Source of the DNA: a virus | Virus record (IMG/VR): IMGVR_UViG_3300033148_000546 | Span: 1-20,703 of that record | Strand: one strand, 5' to 3' | Length of the DNA: 20,703 bases | Shown: positions 8,132-15,658 of the stretch, piece by piece | Layout: each line of letters begins with the position of its first letter | Position numbering within the stretch: the stretch's first letter is position 1 | Position numbers and translations under genes: made by a program | Notes under the pieces: generated by a model | Database searches by the model: none | Told to the model about the DNA's origin: nothing | The model's input: only the letters and a program-made list of their open reading frames with translations

Positions 8132-9741
8132 TTCTGCTGAAGGCTCTTGTACTCAGCTAGGATATTGTTCTCTGTAACCTCTGTTCCGTCCCTAGATAAT
8201 CTCAAGGCAAGCTCATCAACCATGTATGAAGGAACGCCCTCGACCTCAATGATTCCAGCGGCTATTTCAGTATTCCACCAGTAACCACGCTCCCTGATTA
8301 CATCAATAGAAAGCCTTTCGGTGATCTCCTGAATTTCTTTGACGGAAGGCTCTTTCCCTGTAGAGGCTTGCAAGGACTCGATTTCCTGATCAACACGCTT
8401 ATAGAAAGCCCTGACCTTATCGCCAGCACTTCCATCTTTCGTAGCTTCTTTAGGCTCTAAACCTATGCCAGCAGCAGCCCTGCTCATAACCTGAGTTTTC
8501 GTTGCTGATATAATCAATTTCTTCTCGTCTGTCTGGAGATTAATAATCTGCTTACGGTCACTTTCAGAAAGATTGTAAGCAAGCGGATTCATCTCTTGAA
8601 AGGCTTTAGGATCATCTCTTGCCATTAATTTAAGTTTGTAGTAATCCGCTCCACCATTAGGAACATCTTCACCTTTAGCATCAAGTTTTGCTCTATTCTG
8701 CAAAGAAGCTCTTTCCTTACCGTCCATCCCATCTAATACGGAAGCTGGAATCAGGTCATATGCGTCTTCAGAAGAAACACCGTTATCAATTGAATCAGAA
8801 TAGGTACTCCACGCACTCTCACCAAAAGCCTTTTGTTCACGGTCTTTGATCTGATTAGCCTCTGAATATCTCGCAGTAACACGCGCTAAGGCCGCATCTC
8901 TGACCTCTGAGGGTAATTTCCTTGCCTTGGCCCTTGCTTCAGTCTCACTCAGACCTTCATTCACATAGCCATCCACCTCTTCCTGAGATTGTTCTTTAAT
9001 TCCACCGGCTTTTAGCAGACGTTTAATATCATCCTGTCTATCACCTAGAATATTCTTTTGGTTCTTCTCGAAGTACGATTTAGCCAGTTGATAATTACCA
9101 TCATCATTGGCTTGTATAATTACGCCTTCGTGGAGGTTCGATACATTAGACTTGATTAAAATCTTCCGAGCATCACCCTTCAGTCCAAGACGATCAGCCT
9201 CAGCCTCACTCAGCTTTTGAGTCCTTAACAAAGACCCTTTAACCACAGCAGGATTGTCATAATCAGATGAAGCGATGTCTAATTCAGCCGCCACACCACC
9301 ATCAAAGGTCTGTTTCTGGAAAGCACTCTGCTCTTTAGTTGTGTGGTTTATCAGGTTTTCCGAGTAACCCAGTCTACGGACAGAAGATCGGCGATCAAAC
9401 GCTTCTCTCTGGTCGTCATTTCTCAGCGTTTCTGATATGTTTTTTGAAGCCTCGTCAAACCGAGCCGTATAATCGTTGTAAAAGTCTTCCCCAACATCAC
9501 CAGACTTAACGCGAGTGAATCCGTCATCACCTTTACTGAGGCGAATCATATCCTGCTGGAGTCGTGTATCAGCGTCTTCTACTCGATACTTGTCATCTTC
9601 AATCTTCTTCTTGGCTAAAACCCCACCAAGCCCAGAAATCGTATCTCCAATCTTTGCAGGCGCGGGCGCTTCATAGGCAGGCGTTATCCCACCAAATCCG
9701 GGTGTAACTCGTTGTCCTGATGTATCCGGTAATTTAGGCAT
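8128..9741 (-). CDS. Internal virion / ejection protein, gp15-like
   Basis: This is a 537-aa charged, helix-rich protein without obvious membrane segments or enzyme motifs. Its opening (MPKLPDTSGQRVTPGFGG) is the basic, Pro/Gly-rich N-terminus common to phage internal virion proteins of this class. The frame is open upstream to a GTG at 9765. The ATG at 9741 is preferred because a purine-rich GGGAAGA lies about 9 bases before it and it overlaps the upstream stop codon by only a few bases. By position, length and composition it corresponds to T7 gp15, an ejectosome component that forms part of the DNA channel across the periplasm. It overlaps the giant protein by ATGA, so the two are probably translationally coupled. 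The identification rests on order and general character rather than on a diagnostic motif. Confidence 0.75.
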   Translation of the reverse strand: MPKLPDTSGQRVTPGFGGITPAYEAPAPAKIGDTISGLGGVLAKKKIEDDKYRVEDADTRLQQDMIRLSKGDDGFTRVKSGDVGEDFYNDYTARFDEASKNISETLRNDDQREAFDRRSSVRRLGYSENLINHTTKEQSAFQKQTFDGGVAAELDIASSDYDNPAVVKGSLLRTQKLSEAEADRLGLKGDARKILIKSNVSNLHEGVIIQANDDGNYQLAKSYFEKNQKNILGDRQDDIKRLLKAGGIKEQSQEEVDGYVNEGLSETEARAKARKLPSEVRDAALARVTARYSEANQIKDREQKAFGESAWSTYSDSIDNGVSSEDAYDLIPASVLDGMDGKERASLQNRAKLDAKGEDVPNGGADYYKLKLMARDDPKAFQEMNPLAYNLSESDRKQIINLQTDEKKLIISATKTQVMSRAAAGIGLEPKEATKDGSAGDKVRAFYKRVDQEIESLQASTGKEPSVKEIQEITERLSIDVIRERGYWWNTEIAAGIIEVEGVPSYMVDELALRLSRDGTEVTENNILAEYKSLQQK

Positions 9742-10168
9742 TAGCGTACATCTTCCCTGCACCACTTAAAACGGTGGCATAAGATTTAGTTTTACTCACA
9801 GCTTGCGTTTCCTGACCAAATTTCTCAGCCAATGAGCCTTCGTATTTCAATTTCTCCGCTTTGGACTCCGCTTCGTACATCGCCACATTCGCCTCATAAA
9901 CGCCTTCGCCATGAATATCAGCAATCAGGTTATCAATGTCCTGAGCCGCTCCACCTGCGGAAGCTACAGCTAAAGCGCGAGACGCCATCAAATCTGATTG
10001 CCTTCCCGCTTCTAGTGCTTTTCTCTGCCCCACAGCCACTTCCTGAGTAGCTGAGACCTCATTCAAGACCTTTTGCACCTTGCCTCTACGCATTGACTGA
10101 TAACCGGCCTGCTGTTCCTCACCGGCGCTTAGAACCGTTCCCACGGCCATAAAGATTAGACTCGCCAT
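9734..10168 (-). CDS. Internal virion protein, gp14-like
   Basis: This 144-aa protein starts at ATG 10168 with a strong ribosome binding site (GAGGTGA) and overlaps the preceding gene by 13 bases. The N-terminus (about residues 3-16) is hydrophobic. The rest is Ala-, Glu- and Gln-rich and helical, with a central segment (about 45-75: RKALEAG ... SRALAVASAGGAA) of the kind seen in small phage internal core proteins that lie before the two large ejection proteins. This fits T7 gp14, the outer-membrane part of the ejectosome. Its last bases overlap the start of the gp15-like gene. No catalytic residues are visible. Function is inferred from context, composition and the hydrophobic N-terminus. 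Confidence 0.7.
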   Translation of the reverse strand: MASLIFMAVGTVLSAGEEQQAGYQSMRRGKVQKVLNEVSATQEVAVGQRKALEAGRQSDLMASRALAVASAGGAAQDIDNLIADIHGEGVYEANVAMYEAESKAEKLKYEGSLAEKFGQETQAVSKTKSYATVLSGAGKMYANA

Positions 10169-10497
10169 ATATCACCTCGATAATGTTCAAAGCCTGCATG
10201 AATTAACAATTTCTCGCTTCCTTCTATTTCTGGATCAGCCTGAGCGTAAACCGGGATGTTGGGCAAAATATCCAGATATTTACGGTAGACTTTCACAACC
10301 ATTCGCTTAAAAGACTTATGCTCTCTCAATTCGTCCGATATATCCGTAAAGACAATCGCCTTCCCATTGTCCAATGTTAAGCCAGCAACGCCCACAGGTT
10401 TATCCCCATCCATAACGATTAAAGACTTAAAGGTTTCTTTTGGAGGCTCACCATAGAACTTGGTTAGAAGCTCCTTTGTTCCGTTAACAACAATCAT
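10156..10497 (-). CDS. Small GNAT-like protein in the gp13 position
   Basis: This 113-aa protein shows the reduced plan of a GNAT fold. A PVGVAGL strand (about residues 36-42) is followed by a short hairpin and a helix, then PVYAQADPE, and finally the SEKLLIHAGFEHY segment resembling GNAT motif B. The Q/R-x-x-G-x-G/A loop that binds the acetyl-CoA pyrophosphate is absent: the corresponding stretch reads DELREHKSFKR. It is therefore probably a structural or degenerate member. T7 gp13, in the same genomic place and needed for virion assembly, has likewise been described as acetyltransferase-like. It starts at ATG 10497 in an ATGA overlap with the nozzle gene and has no strong ribosome binding site of its own, so coupling to the upstream gene is likely. 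Confidence 0.65.
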   Translation of the reverse strand: MIVVNGTKELLTKFYGEPPKETFKSLIVMDGDKPVGVAGLTLDNGKAIVFTDISDELREHKSFKRMVVKVYRKYLDILPNIPVYAQADPEIEGSEKLLIHAGFEHYRGDIWRV

Positions 10498-13124
10498 TCA
10501 AATACCGCCGCCAATACTGTGCAGGGTCTCGGAGATGCTGCCTGCAAGCAAAGCCTTGCGTCTGAATCCCATTCCCCCGGAAAGGAGAAAGACTCTTCAT
10601 CGAATGTCGAGTGTACCGTATCATCAGGAGTAATAACCCCGTTTTTTTCTAAAGGCAAATCGTCCATGTTAGTAAAATCAGGCCCGTATTTTAACCCTTG
10701 GTAATGCGAGTTATATAAAATAACACCCAAGCGGGTAACTTTCTTCTTGTTGGTTAATTCCATTTCCCTATAAGACAATTTAGAAGACTTCCATTGAGCC
10801 GTGTATCCAAGACCTATGCAAGCGTCTGTCACCGCCTCAGACAGCGTTATAGCCCCACTAGAGACTGTGTATGTACCTAAATCTTTCCCCCCGCCCCAAA
10901 CTGCTACCGTCTCGCCTTCAAGATGAGTCAATCCAGTCATCGCTGTCGTAGAAGCCCCCGAATAAACAATGTGTGAATCTAGCTGTCTCGAAGTCGTTCC
11001 GCCCTGACATTGAGACTCTAAAGCCCATTTTTCCAAATACCTGACTACCGAGCCATCTATGGTTCTTTTCACAACGTAGTAAACAGCGTCTTCACCATCA
11101 CCATTTCCGCCAGGAAGAATAACAACGTCTTCAACAAACCCACCCGAATGTTTAACCCAGCAGGATATATTCTCAGTTTTATCGTGAAGCATTATAAATA
11201 CCGTACCATCTGTGCGTACACAGTGAATTCGAGTATCTGGCTGTCTTTGAACAGCAATATGGATAATCGGAGAGCTGCCCGCTTCTGGGTAAAAATTAGT
11301 CAAATCATTGGATTGATATTCATAGCTTTCACCAAACCCGGCTTCGTAAAGTCTTGATCCGCCCCTTTGGACGTAAATAGCCAAAGCATCTAATTTAGCC
11401 GCCCCCACTGCATCAGACCCTTGAGTAGAAAAGGACTTCATGTGCGCGTTACTTGGAGTAAGTGGCTCGTCCTCAGAAGAGGATCGACAAGCAAATTCAG
11501 CACCCTCAGCCCCCACAAGAAGTCTACGAGTTGCTACCATCCAGTTAATCGTATCCACCGGCCCAGAGCCTATTGTTCTTGTGATTGGCCCTGAGTCTCC
11601 CACAGTAAGATCGTCAAAAGTCGTAAAAGCATCGGACACAGAAAGCCATAATTTATCCTTACCTGCCCATCCTAAACGACCCTCAGCTAAAGCTACCGAA
11701 GAAGGAAATCCACGACGAGAAGACCATTCACCCTCATACCAGTCATCTGTAGCGTCTGTATTGCCTAAATCAGTAATAACCTCGGCACTCACTGAAGTAG
11801 CGGACGAATAAGCCGTTATCCTTGTCACGCCCTCAATTGATCCTATGGCGTAGTCCATCGTACAAACCACAGTGTCCGTTCCGTAGTCTCCAGTCTTAAT
11901 ACCTAATTGATACCATGCAATCTGATTATCTAGGCCGTCATCAATTGACACGGTTGTATCTGCGGTATAAGTAGTGACATCTTCCCACGGCCCCGTACTC
12001 GCCGTTAACGATCTCTGCAAGGTTATGGTTGAGTCAGCCCTACCTGATATGGTTAGCGTAAAGACTCGTGAACTGGTTACTCCAGTCACCCGGATAGTAT
12101 TCGTGAACGTGTTCTGAGCAGTCAGAGAGGATGAAACCGTCTGTCCTGTTGAAGTTAAACGATAAAGACCGCCGACATCCGTGCTTTTAAATAGCGGATT
12201 TGAAGCGGCTAAGGTCACATTTCCACTAATCGCACTTGGCGTGATAGTGGTAGGGCTGATGTTTATTCCTCTAAATGGCCCGTCATTAGTCTTGTATTTA
12301 ACAACCGACCATGAATTTGTCGCTCTACGCTCAATCTTATATTGTTGATAACCTCTTGCAGCACAGAAGATAATATCTCCAGACTGGTCGTATCTGATTT
12401 TAAAAAGATCAGCAGAATCCCATGGAGCGGTTACTTCCATTGTGCCGCTTGAGGCTATATCACACGAGTCTACGAGAACCTGTCGCTTAACGCGGGATGA
12501 AAACTCAATAAAGAAGTTACCCGTAGGCGTTAAAGCTAATGAATGACTGCCCGTATCCAAGGTCGTTTCAGAGATATAATCGTCATCACCCGTTGTTGAT
12601 CCTACCCTTAAAGTGACTGGGCCTCTTTCAATGACAATATCCAGAGCATGTTCAATGCTTTGATCACCAACGGCTACTGTAACTTCCTGTTCTCTTATCG
12701 CTGCTGCTGTCCCATTACCAGTAAGACCTAAATAGTCTCCTGTAACCCATACAGAAACACCGCCAGATTCATCATTATCAACCCAGCTTGCATGGAGACT
12801 TGATGTAAAGTTCGGGCCGTCTATCGTTGTAGATACTGACGTTCTGGAGATCAAAGTATCATCAACCCAAACCCTCAAAGTTGAGTCTGTGATCTCACAC
12901 AAAGCCAGATCGTCAGTGGAAAATACAAAAGGGATGAACTCAACTGCTAGATTATTGCGAGTAGTGCCGAGATACTTTTTCCCAGGCCGCAACATCATAG
13001 AACCCAAGTTTCTAGGCATCCAGTTGTCATAGGTCTCAGCCGATAAAGCAGTACGGTCTATATCCGTTCTCGCTAAAGCAAGGGGCGATATAAGACCTCT
13101 ATTAAAAGCTCTTAATGCTTTCAT
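10494..13124 (-). CDS. Tail nozzle / tail tubular protein B-like
   Basis: This 876-aa, beta-rich, Ser/Thr/Gly-rich protein lies directly after the tail tubular A gene, as T7 gene 12 does. The N-terminal part (FNRGLISPLALARTD, about 7-21, then NWMPRNLGSMMLRPG, about 34-48) is the usual opening of phage nozzle proteins. The most conserved block starts at W462 (WYEGEWSSRRGFPSSVAL) and runs on through EGRLGWAG, SVSDAF and RTIGSGPVDTINW, a typical signature of this family. Residues about 300-440 form a Ser/Thr-rich beta segment that may be an inserted domain. The protein would form the distal tail tube through which DNA leaves. The ATG at 13124 overlaps the upstream stop (TGATG), and there is no strong ribosome binding site. 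Confidence 0.85.
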   Translation of the reverse strand: MKALRAFNRGLISPLALARTDIDRTALSAETYDNWMPRNLGSMMLRPGKKYLGTTRNNLAVEFIPFVFSTDDLALCEITDSTLRVWVDDTLISRTSVSTTIDGPNFTSSLHASWVDNDESGGVSVWVTGDYLGLTGNGTAAAIREQEVTVAVGDQSIEHALDIVIERGPVTLRVGSTTGDDDYISETTLDTGSHSLALTPTGNFFIEFSSRVKRQVLVDSCDIASSGTMEVTAPWDSADLFKIRYDQSGDIIFCAARGYQQYKIERRATNSWSVVKYKTNDGPFRGINISPTTITPSAISGNVTLAASNPLFKSTDVGGLYRLTSTGQTVSSSLTAQNTFTNTIRVTGVTSSRVFTLTISGRADSTITLQRSLTASTGPWEDVTTYTADTTVSIDDGLDNQIAWYQLGIKTGDYGTDTVVCTMDYAIGSIEGVTRITAYSSATSVSAEVITDLGNTDATDDWYEGEWSSRRGFPSSVALAEGRLGWAGKDKLWLSVSDAFTTFDDLTVGDSGPITRTIGSGPVDTINWMVATRRLLVGAEGAEFACRSSSEDEPLTPSNAHMKSFSTQGSDAVGAAKLDALAIYVQRGGSRLYEAGFGESYEYQSNDLTNFYPEAGSSPIIHIAVQRQPDTRIHCVRTDGTVFIMLHDKTENISCWVKHSGGFVEDVVILPGGNGDGEDAVYYVVKRTIDGSVVRYLEKWALESQCQGGTTSRQLDSHIVYSGASTTAMTGLTHLEGETVAVWGGGKDLGTYTVSSGAITLSEAVTDACIGLGYTAQWKSSKLSYREMELTNKKKVTRLGVILYNSHYQGLKYGPDFTNMDDLPLEKNGVITPDDTVHSTFDEESFSFPGEWDSDARLCLQAASPRPCTVLAAVFE

Positions 13125-13768
13125 CAGCCGATCAACTGATTGCGGGAGCCACGGTCTCTATGTCCTCCTAAGCGAGAGCGGGATTGTACGAAGTTGCCCG
13201 GTGCTGGGAATTGTGTGGGGCCAGCCATCGCATCTTTATTCTTGGCTATCTTGAGTTTCTTTTCTTCCCACTTAATAACAGAATTGCGCTTTTTCTCATC
13301 AGAGGTAAGCTTGAATATAACCTTTGAGGCAAAGTGCGCCGCCACAAAGTCTGCATAAGTAGCAGGATATAGAGATAAATCACTCCCATAAGAGGAATCG
13401 TTAGATACATATCGGACGTAAATTTCATCAATATCGGCATACCAATACCCCGTCTCATCGACGTATCTCAAAAGGGGGGTATTAAAGTATTCATCAGAAC
13501 AAACAGCAGAAGTAATCACCCAGTCATCAGGCTTGGTAAAAGCTCGCCGATTCCCATAACTAGGCGTTATGTCGGCATCGTAATCAATACGAACTGTTCT
13601 CATGGCAAACTTCCATTGTGCCATCTCAAGACATGCCTCAATACCGTCATTATCCCAAACTGTATCAAGCAAGCGACGAGGCTCACGCTCCTCAGTCAGA
13701 GAGGCAAGCTGCCTTTCTCCGCAAATCATTAGCGCGGAATTATATATCTTGAGACGGGACGTACTCAT
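13124..13768 (-). CDS. Tail tubular protein A-like (gp11, adaptor/gatekeeper)
   Basis: This 214-aa protein is close in size to T7 gp11 (about 196 aa). It shows the family pattern: an N-terminal helix (SRLKIYNSALMICGE), a helix ending in EMAQWKFAMRT, then a FTKPDDW segment, a YVSND loop and PATYADFVAAHFASKV, and a late KIAKNKDAMAGP with a basic tail. It would sit between portal and nozzle and close the head after packaging. It starts at ATG 13768 in an ATGA overlap with the upstream gene, and it ends in a one-base overlap with the nozzle gene. The Arg/Gly-rich C-terminus (about 190-214) is somewhat longer than usual. Confidence 0.85.
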   Translation of the reverse strand: MSTSRLKIYNSALMICGERQLASLTEEREPRRLLDTVWDNDGIEACLEMAQWKFAMRTVRIDYDADITPSYGNRRAFTKPDDWVITSAVCSDEYFNTPLLRYVDETGYWYADIDEIYVRYVSNDSSYGSDLSLYPATYADFVAAHFASKVIFKLTSDEKKRNSVIKWEEKKLKIAKNKDAMAGPTQFPAPGNFVQSRSRLGGHRDRGSRNQLIG

Positions 13769-14217
13769 GCTTCAATGGTTTTCTTGTAGCCTGCAAGGAA
13801 TTTGTTAGCCTCATCCTTTTCCATCTTATTCTTAATTACAGTGCTGTCAGACTTACGAATGACACTGAATTTGTTTACCGGGCCTTTCCATAGGACTTCA
13901 AACTCAGCCATTTCTTCTTCGGCTTGAGTCATTGATACGTCTGAATTAGTCAATGAATGGAAACTTAATTCTTTAACCTTGGCCCATGTACGATCACAGG
14001 CAAGGATTAGAAGTTCTGCAAAATAAACTCCGTCATCTACTCGAACTTCAATACGATCATAAGGACGGAATTGTGCGGCTACGTGTGACCAGTAGCTAGG
14101 ATTCATAATATCTTCTTTGGTCGTACCCTGTTCTGCGGTTACTACCCACAGAGTACGGACGAAATCACCGCTCTTCATGCGGTTCATGTTGACCTTTAAA
14201 CCTTTATTTTCACTCAC
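13765..14217 (-). CDS. Conserved phage structural-region protein of unknown function
   Basis: This 150-aa protein starts at GTG 14217, supported by a strong ribosome binding site (TGAGGAG, 6 bases away) just after the terminator. It belongs to a type often found between capsid and tail genes. Its features are YWSHVAAQFRPYDRIEVRVDDG (about residues 42-63), then YFAELLILACDRTWAKV (about 65-81), a middle Thr/Gln/Glu-rich stretch and LWKGPVNKFSVIRKSD (about 109-124). No catalytic motif is visible. The first half looks like a small beta-barrel and the end is charged. Position suggests a minor head, neck or tail role, but no function is known to me. Confidence 0.75.
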   Translation of the reverse strand: MSENKGLKVNMNRMKSGDFVRTLWVVTAEQGTTKEDIMNPSYWSHVAAQFRPYDRIEVRVDDGVYFAELLILACDRTWAKVKELSFHSLTNSDVSMTQAEEEMAEFEVLWKGPVNKFSVIRKSDSTVIKNKMEKDEANKFLAGYKKTIEA

Positions 14218-14231
14218 GATATTCTCCTCAG

Positions 14232-14265
14232 AAAAAAGGGAGCCAAGGGTTTCCCCAAGACTCCC
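14232..14265 (-). terminator. Rho-independent terminator after the capsid block
   Basis: Read on the minus strand, GGGAG and CTCCC close a hairpin. Inside it lie a U-G and a C-G pair, a 2-by-2 internal loop, then GGG and CCC around a GAAA loop. Six T residues follow immediately (14232-14237). This is a textbook intrinsic terminator, placed 6 bases after the stop of the 114-aa head gene. T7 has its main late terminator at the same relative place, after gene 10. It probably lowers but does not abolish expression of the tail genes. Confidence 0.85.
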
Positions 14266-14271
14266 AAGTGG

Positions 14272-14616
14272 TTAAGCAAATGTTGAAGTCATAGAACCGC
14301 CAGTAGACAGATTAGCGCCAGATGTCGAAACACCTGAGATAATACCTGTTACCAGAATATGACCCGTTGAACTCTCCGTGCTAAAGGTAGTAGCCAACAT
14401 AACGTCACCATTCCTCATACCCAGACGTTGACCGTCTGTGAAGAAGTTTGATGCCATAATGTCAGTAGACAGATTAGAGGAGTTATACATCCACAAACCT
14501 TGTCCCTCTGCTACCGAAGTAGAGTTAATGTTATTCGTCGGTGCTAGACCGCCTCGTGCAATAAGCATAGGAGGATTAGCGACAGACGATGCTGCTGTTG
14601 AGCCTACATAAGACAT
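14272..14616 (-). CDS. Small Gly/Ser/Thr-rich head protein, possibly a decoration protein
   Basis: This 114-aa protein starts with MSYVGSTAASSVANPPML. The frame is open further upstream to 14709, but the ATG at 14616 is chosen because an excellent ribosome binding site (TAAGGAGGTG, whose TAA is the capsid stop) lies 4 bases before it. The sequence is low in charge and rich in Ser, Thr, Gly and Ala, with alternating hydrophobic residues (MLATTFSTESSTGHILVTG) as in a small beta-sandwich. It is encoded directly after the major capsid gene and before the terminator, so it should be made in amounts close to the capsid protein. A capsid-decorating or stabilising role is the best inference; no family motif confirms it. 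Confidence 0.75.
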   Translation of the reverse strand: MSYVGSTAASSVANPPMLIARGGLAPTNNINSTSVAEGQGLWMYNSSNLSTDIMASNFFTDGQRLGMRNGDVMLATTFSTESSTGHILVTGIISGVSTSGANLSTGGSMTSTFA

Positions 14617-14627
14617 TTCACACCTCC

Positions 14628-15476
14628 TTAAGCGTAAGCAGAGCCATCGTGAGTAGCCACGACAACGCCTGAGTTTTGCAAGAGAACACCACCCATATAC
14701 ATAGTGCAACGTGCATATGAATAATCCTGTTCGTCGTCATAACCGACCGCAACGCCCATACCAGAGGTATCAGCAGCATGACCAGTTGAAGACTTGTGAT
14801 ACAAGAACGATTTCTCGCTATTGGTTCCTTTGCCCGGCAGATTTGGATGGGAAATAATCAATGTATTCCTCCACCGATATGCCATGGGTTGATCTTTCCA
14901 TTCTGCGCTATCGCCAGCATAAGGCCGTACCGGTGTGTAATCCGCGCTAGCGAACTCCGGTGCTTGCTCAAGATAGGCAAGGAATGAAGGTTGGCACAAC
15001 AAGGTAATATTTGAATCCCATGGAACAGAGGCATTCTGTAGCTTCACAGACATACTCTGGAACAGGTCAACATTAGGAACCGTAGTAGTGCCACCAACCG
15101 TTACCGTTCCAGTATTCAAGACAGTAGTGATTTGGTCGTCAATCTTACGATTCACTGTACCCATTGTGGTTTCCTGCATGATTCGACGTTGATCACCCTG
15201 AGAGGCGAAGATGTTGAATCCTGTCTTCCGAACTAAGTCATGCTCTTCTGTCAGTGTTGCAGTGTTTTGGGTTAAGTTATCGGCACGAGCGGGGATTAGT
15301 CCGTTTACGCCTCGGGTTACTGTCTCTGCTGTGCCTGAATCTGCAACAAGAAAGACAGCTTGATTACCCTTAATTACCGCCTCGGTAGTCACCGTGGCCC
15401 GAAGCAACGAAGATCGCTGCTCAAAGCCGTGGATATACTCTTGGCGATACTGGGTTTGCATTGCTGTATCAGCCAT
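14628..15476 (-). CDS. Major capsid protein
   Basis: This 282-aa protein matches a widespread capsid family of podovirus- and siphovirus-like phages. Diagnostic segments are YIHGFEQRSSLLRATVT (about residues 14-30), VTRGVNGLIPARADNLTQ (53-70), then EEHDLVRKTGFNIFASQGDQRR (77-98), and near the end GYDDEQDYSYARCTMYMGG followed by LLQNSGVVV. An HK97-type fold is expected. It starts at ATG 15476 with a very good ribosome binding site (AAAGGAG) and has a 181-base leader with a promoter-like sequence, consistent with high expression. Scaffold lies upstream and the small head protein downstream. No protease gene is present nearby and there is no clear N-terminal propeptide, in keeping with a separate scaffold. 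Confidence 0.88.
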   Translation of the reverse strand: MADTAMQTQYRQEYIHGFEQRSSLLRATVTTEAVIKGNQAVFLVADSGTAETVTRGVNGLIPARADNLTQNTATLTEEHDLVRKTGFNIFASQGDQRRIMQETTMGTVNRKIDDQITTVLNTGTVTVGGTTTVPNVDLFQSMSVKLQNASVPWDSNITLLCQPSFLAYLEQAPEFASADYTPVRPYAGDSAEWKDQPMAYRWRNTLIISHPNLPGKGTNSEKSFLYHKSSTGHAADTSGMGVAVGYDDEQDYSYARCTMYMGGVLLQNSGVVVATHDGSAYA

Positions 15477-15657
15477 AATTAGCTCCTTTGCTAAGTTCGT
15501 TTGAACCTTACACTGGGGAAGCCATCATGGTTTTAATCAGGGGAGCCGTTAAAGGGGCTGACGCTGACCGATCCGGGGCCGTGCTTTGGTGTTAGTATGG
15601 ATTACTCCATAGTTGAGTTTATAGTTTAGTATTAATATGTTAGCAACCGCTAATGCG
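15477..15657 (-). other. Capsid gene leader and promoter region (non-coding)
   Basis: This 181-base gap between scaffold and capsid is the longest in the window. In the direction of transcription it holds the repeated 15-base element overlapping the scaffold stop, an AT-rich stretch with a sigma-70-like promoter, a GC-rich central block (about 15546-15585) with several short inverted repeats (AGCC/GGCT, CCGG), and a strong ribosome binding site. No open frame of note exists. The GC-rich block could form a 5' hairpin that stabilises the capsid mRNA. Confidence 0.6.
15618..15646 (-). promoter_or_regulatory. Sigma-70-like promoter candidate for the capsid gene
   Basis: On the minus strand TTGCTA (15641-15646, 4 of 6 consensus) is separated by exactly 17 bases from TATAAA (15618-15623, 5 of 6). 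Spacing and AT-rich context are good. The -35 hexamer overlaps the end of the repeated 15-base element. The stretch also contains TAATAC and CTATA words recalling the T7 RNA polymerase promoter, but with wrong spacing. Whether host or phage polymerase uses it is unknown. Confidence 0.5.
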
Positions 15658-15658
15658 T
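15644..15658 (-). promoter_or_regulatory. Repeated 15-base intergenic element, copy 1
   Basis: On the minus strand this reads ACGCATTAGCGGTTG and begins within the scaffold stop codon. It differs at one base from the copy at 401-415. It lies 168 bases before the capsid ATG and touches the -35 hexamer of the promoter candidate. A weak hairpin (AACGC with GCGGTT, one bulge) is possible, but no T-run follows, so it is not a terminator. Confidence 0.45.

Noticed and set aside
9742-9765. Longer start (GTG at 9765) for the gp15-like protein
   Set aside because: It would overlap the previous gene more deeply and has no ribosome binding site; the ATG at 9741 has one and begins the typical N-terminus.
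14617-14709. Upstream extension of the small head protein frame into the capsid gene, in the -1 frame, as for a T7 gp10A/10B-type frameshift
   Set aside because: The frame relation is -1, but no canonical slippery heptamer is present before the capsid stop, the extension has a Cys/Arg-rich unnatural composition, and a strong ribosome binding site explains the start at 14616.
15600-15640. T7 RNA polymerase-like promoter (TAATAC ... CTATA) before the capsid gene
   Set aside because: The two words are 4 rather than 6 bases apart and the GGG start is missing, so it is only a resemblance in AT-rich sequence.
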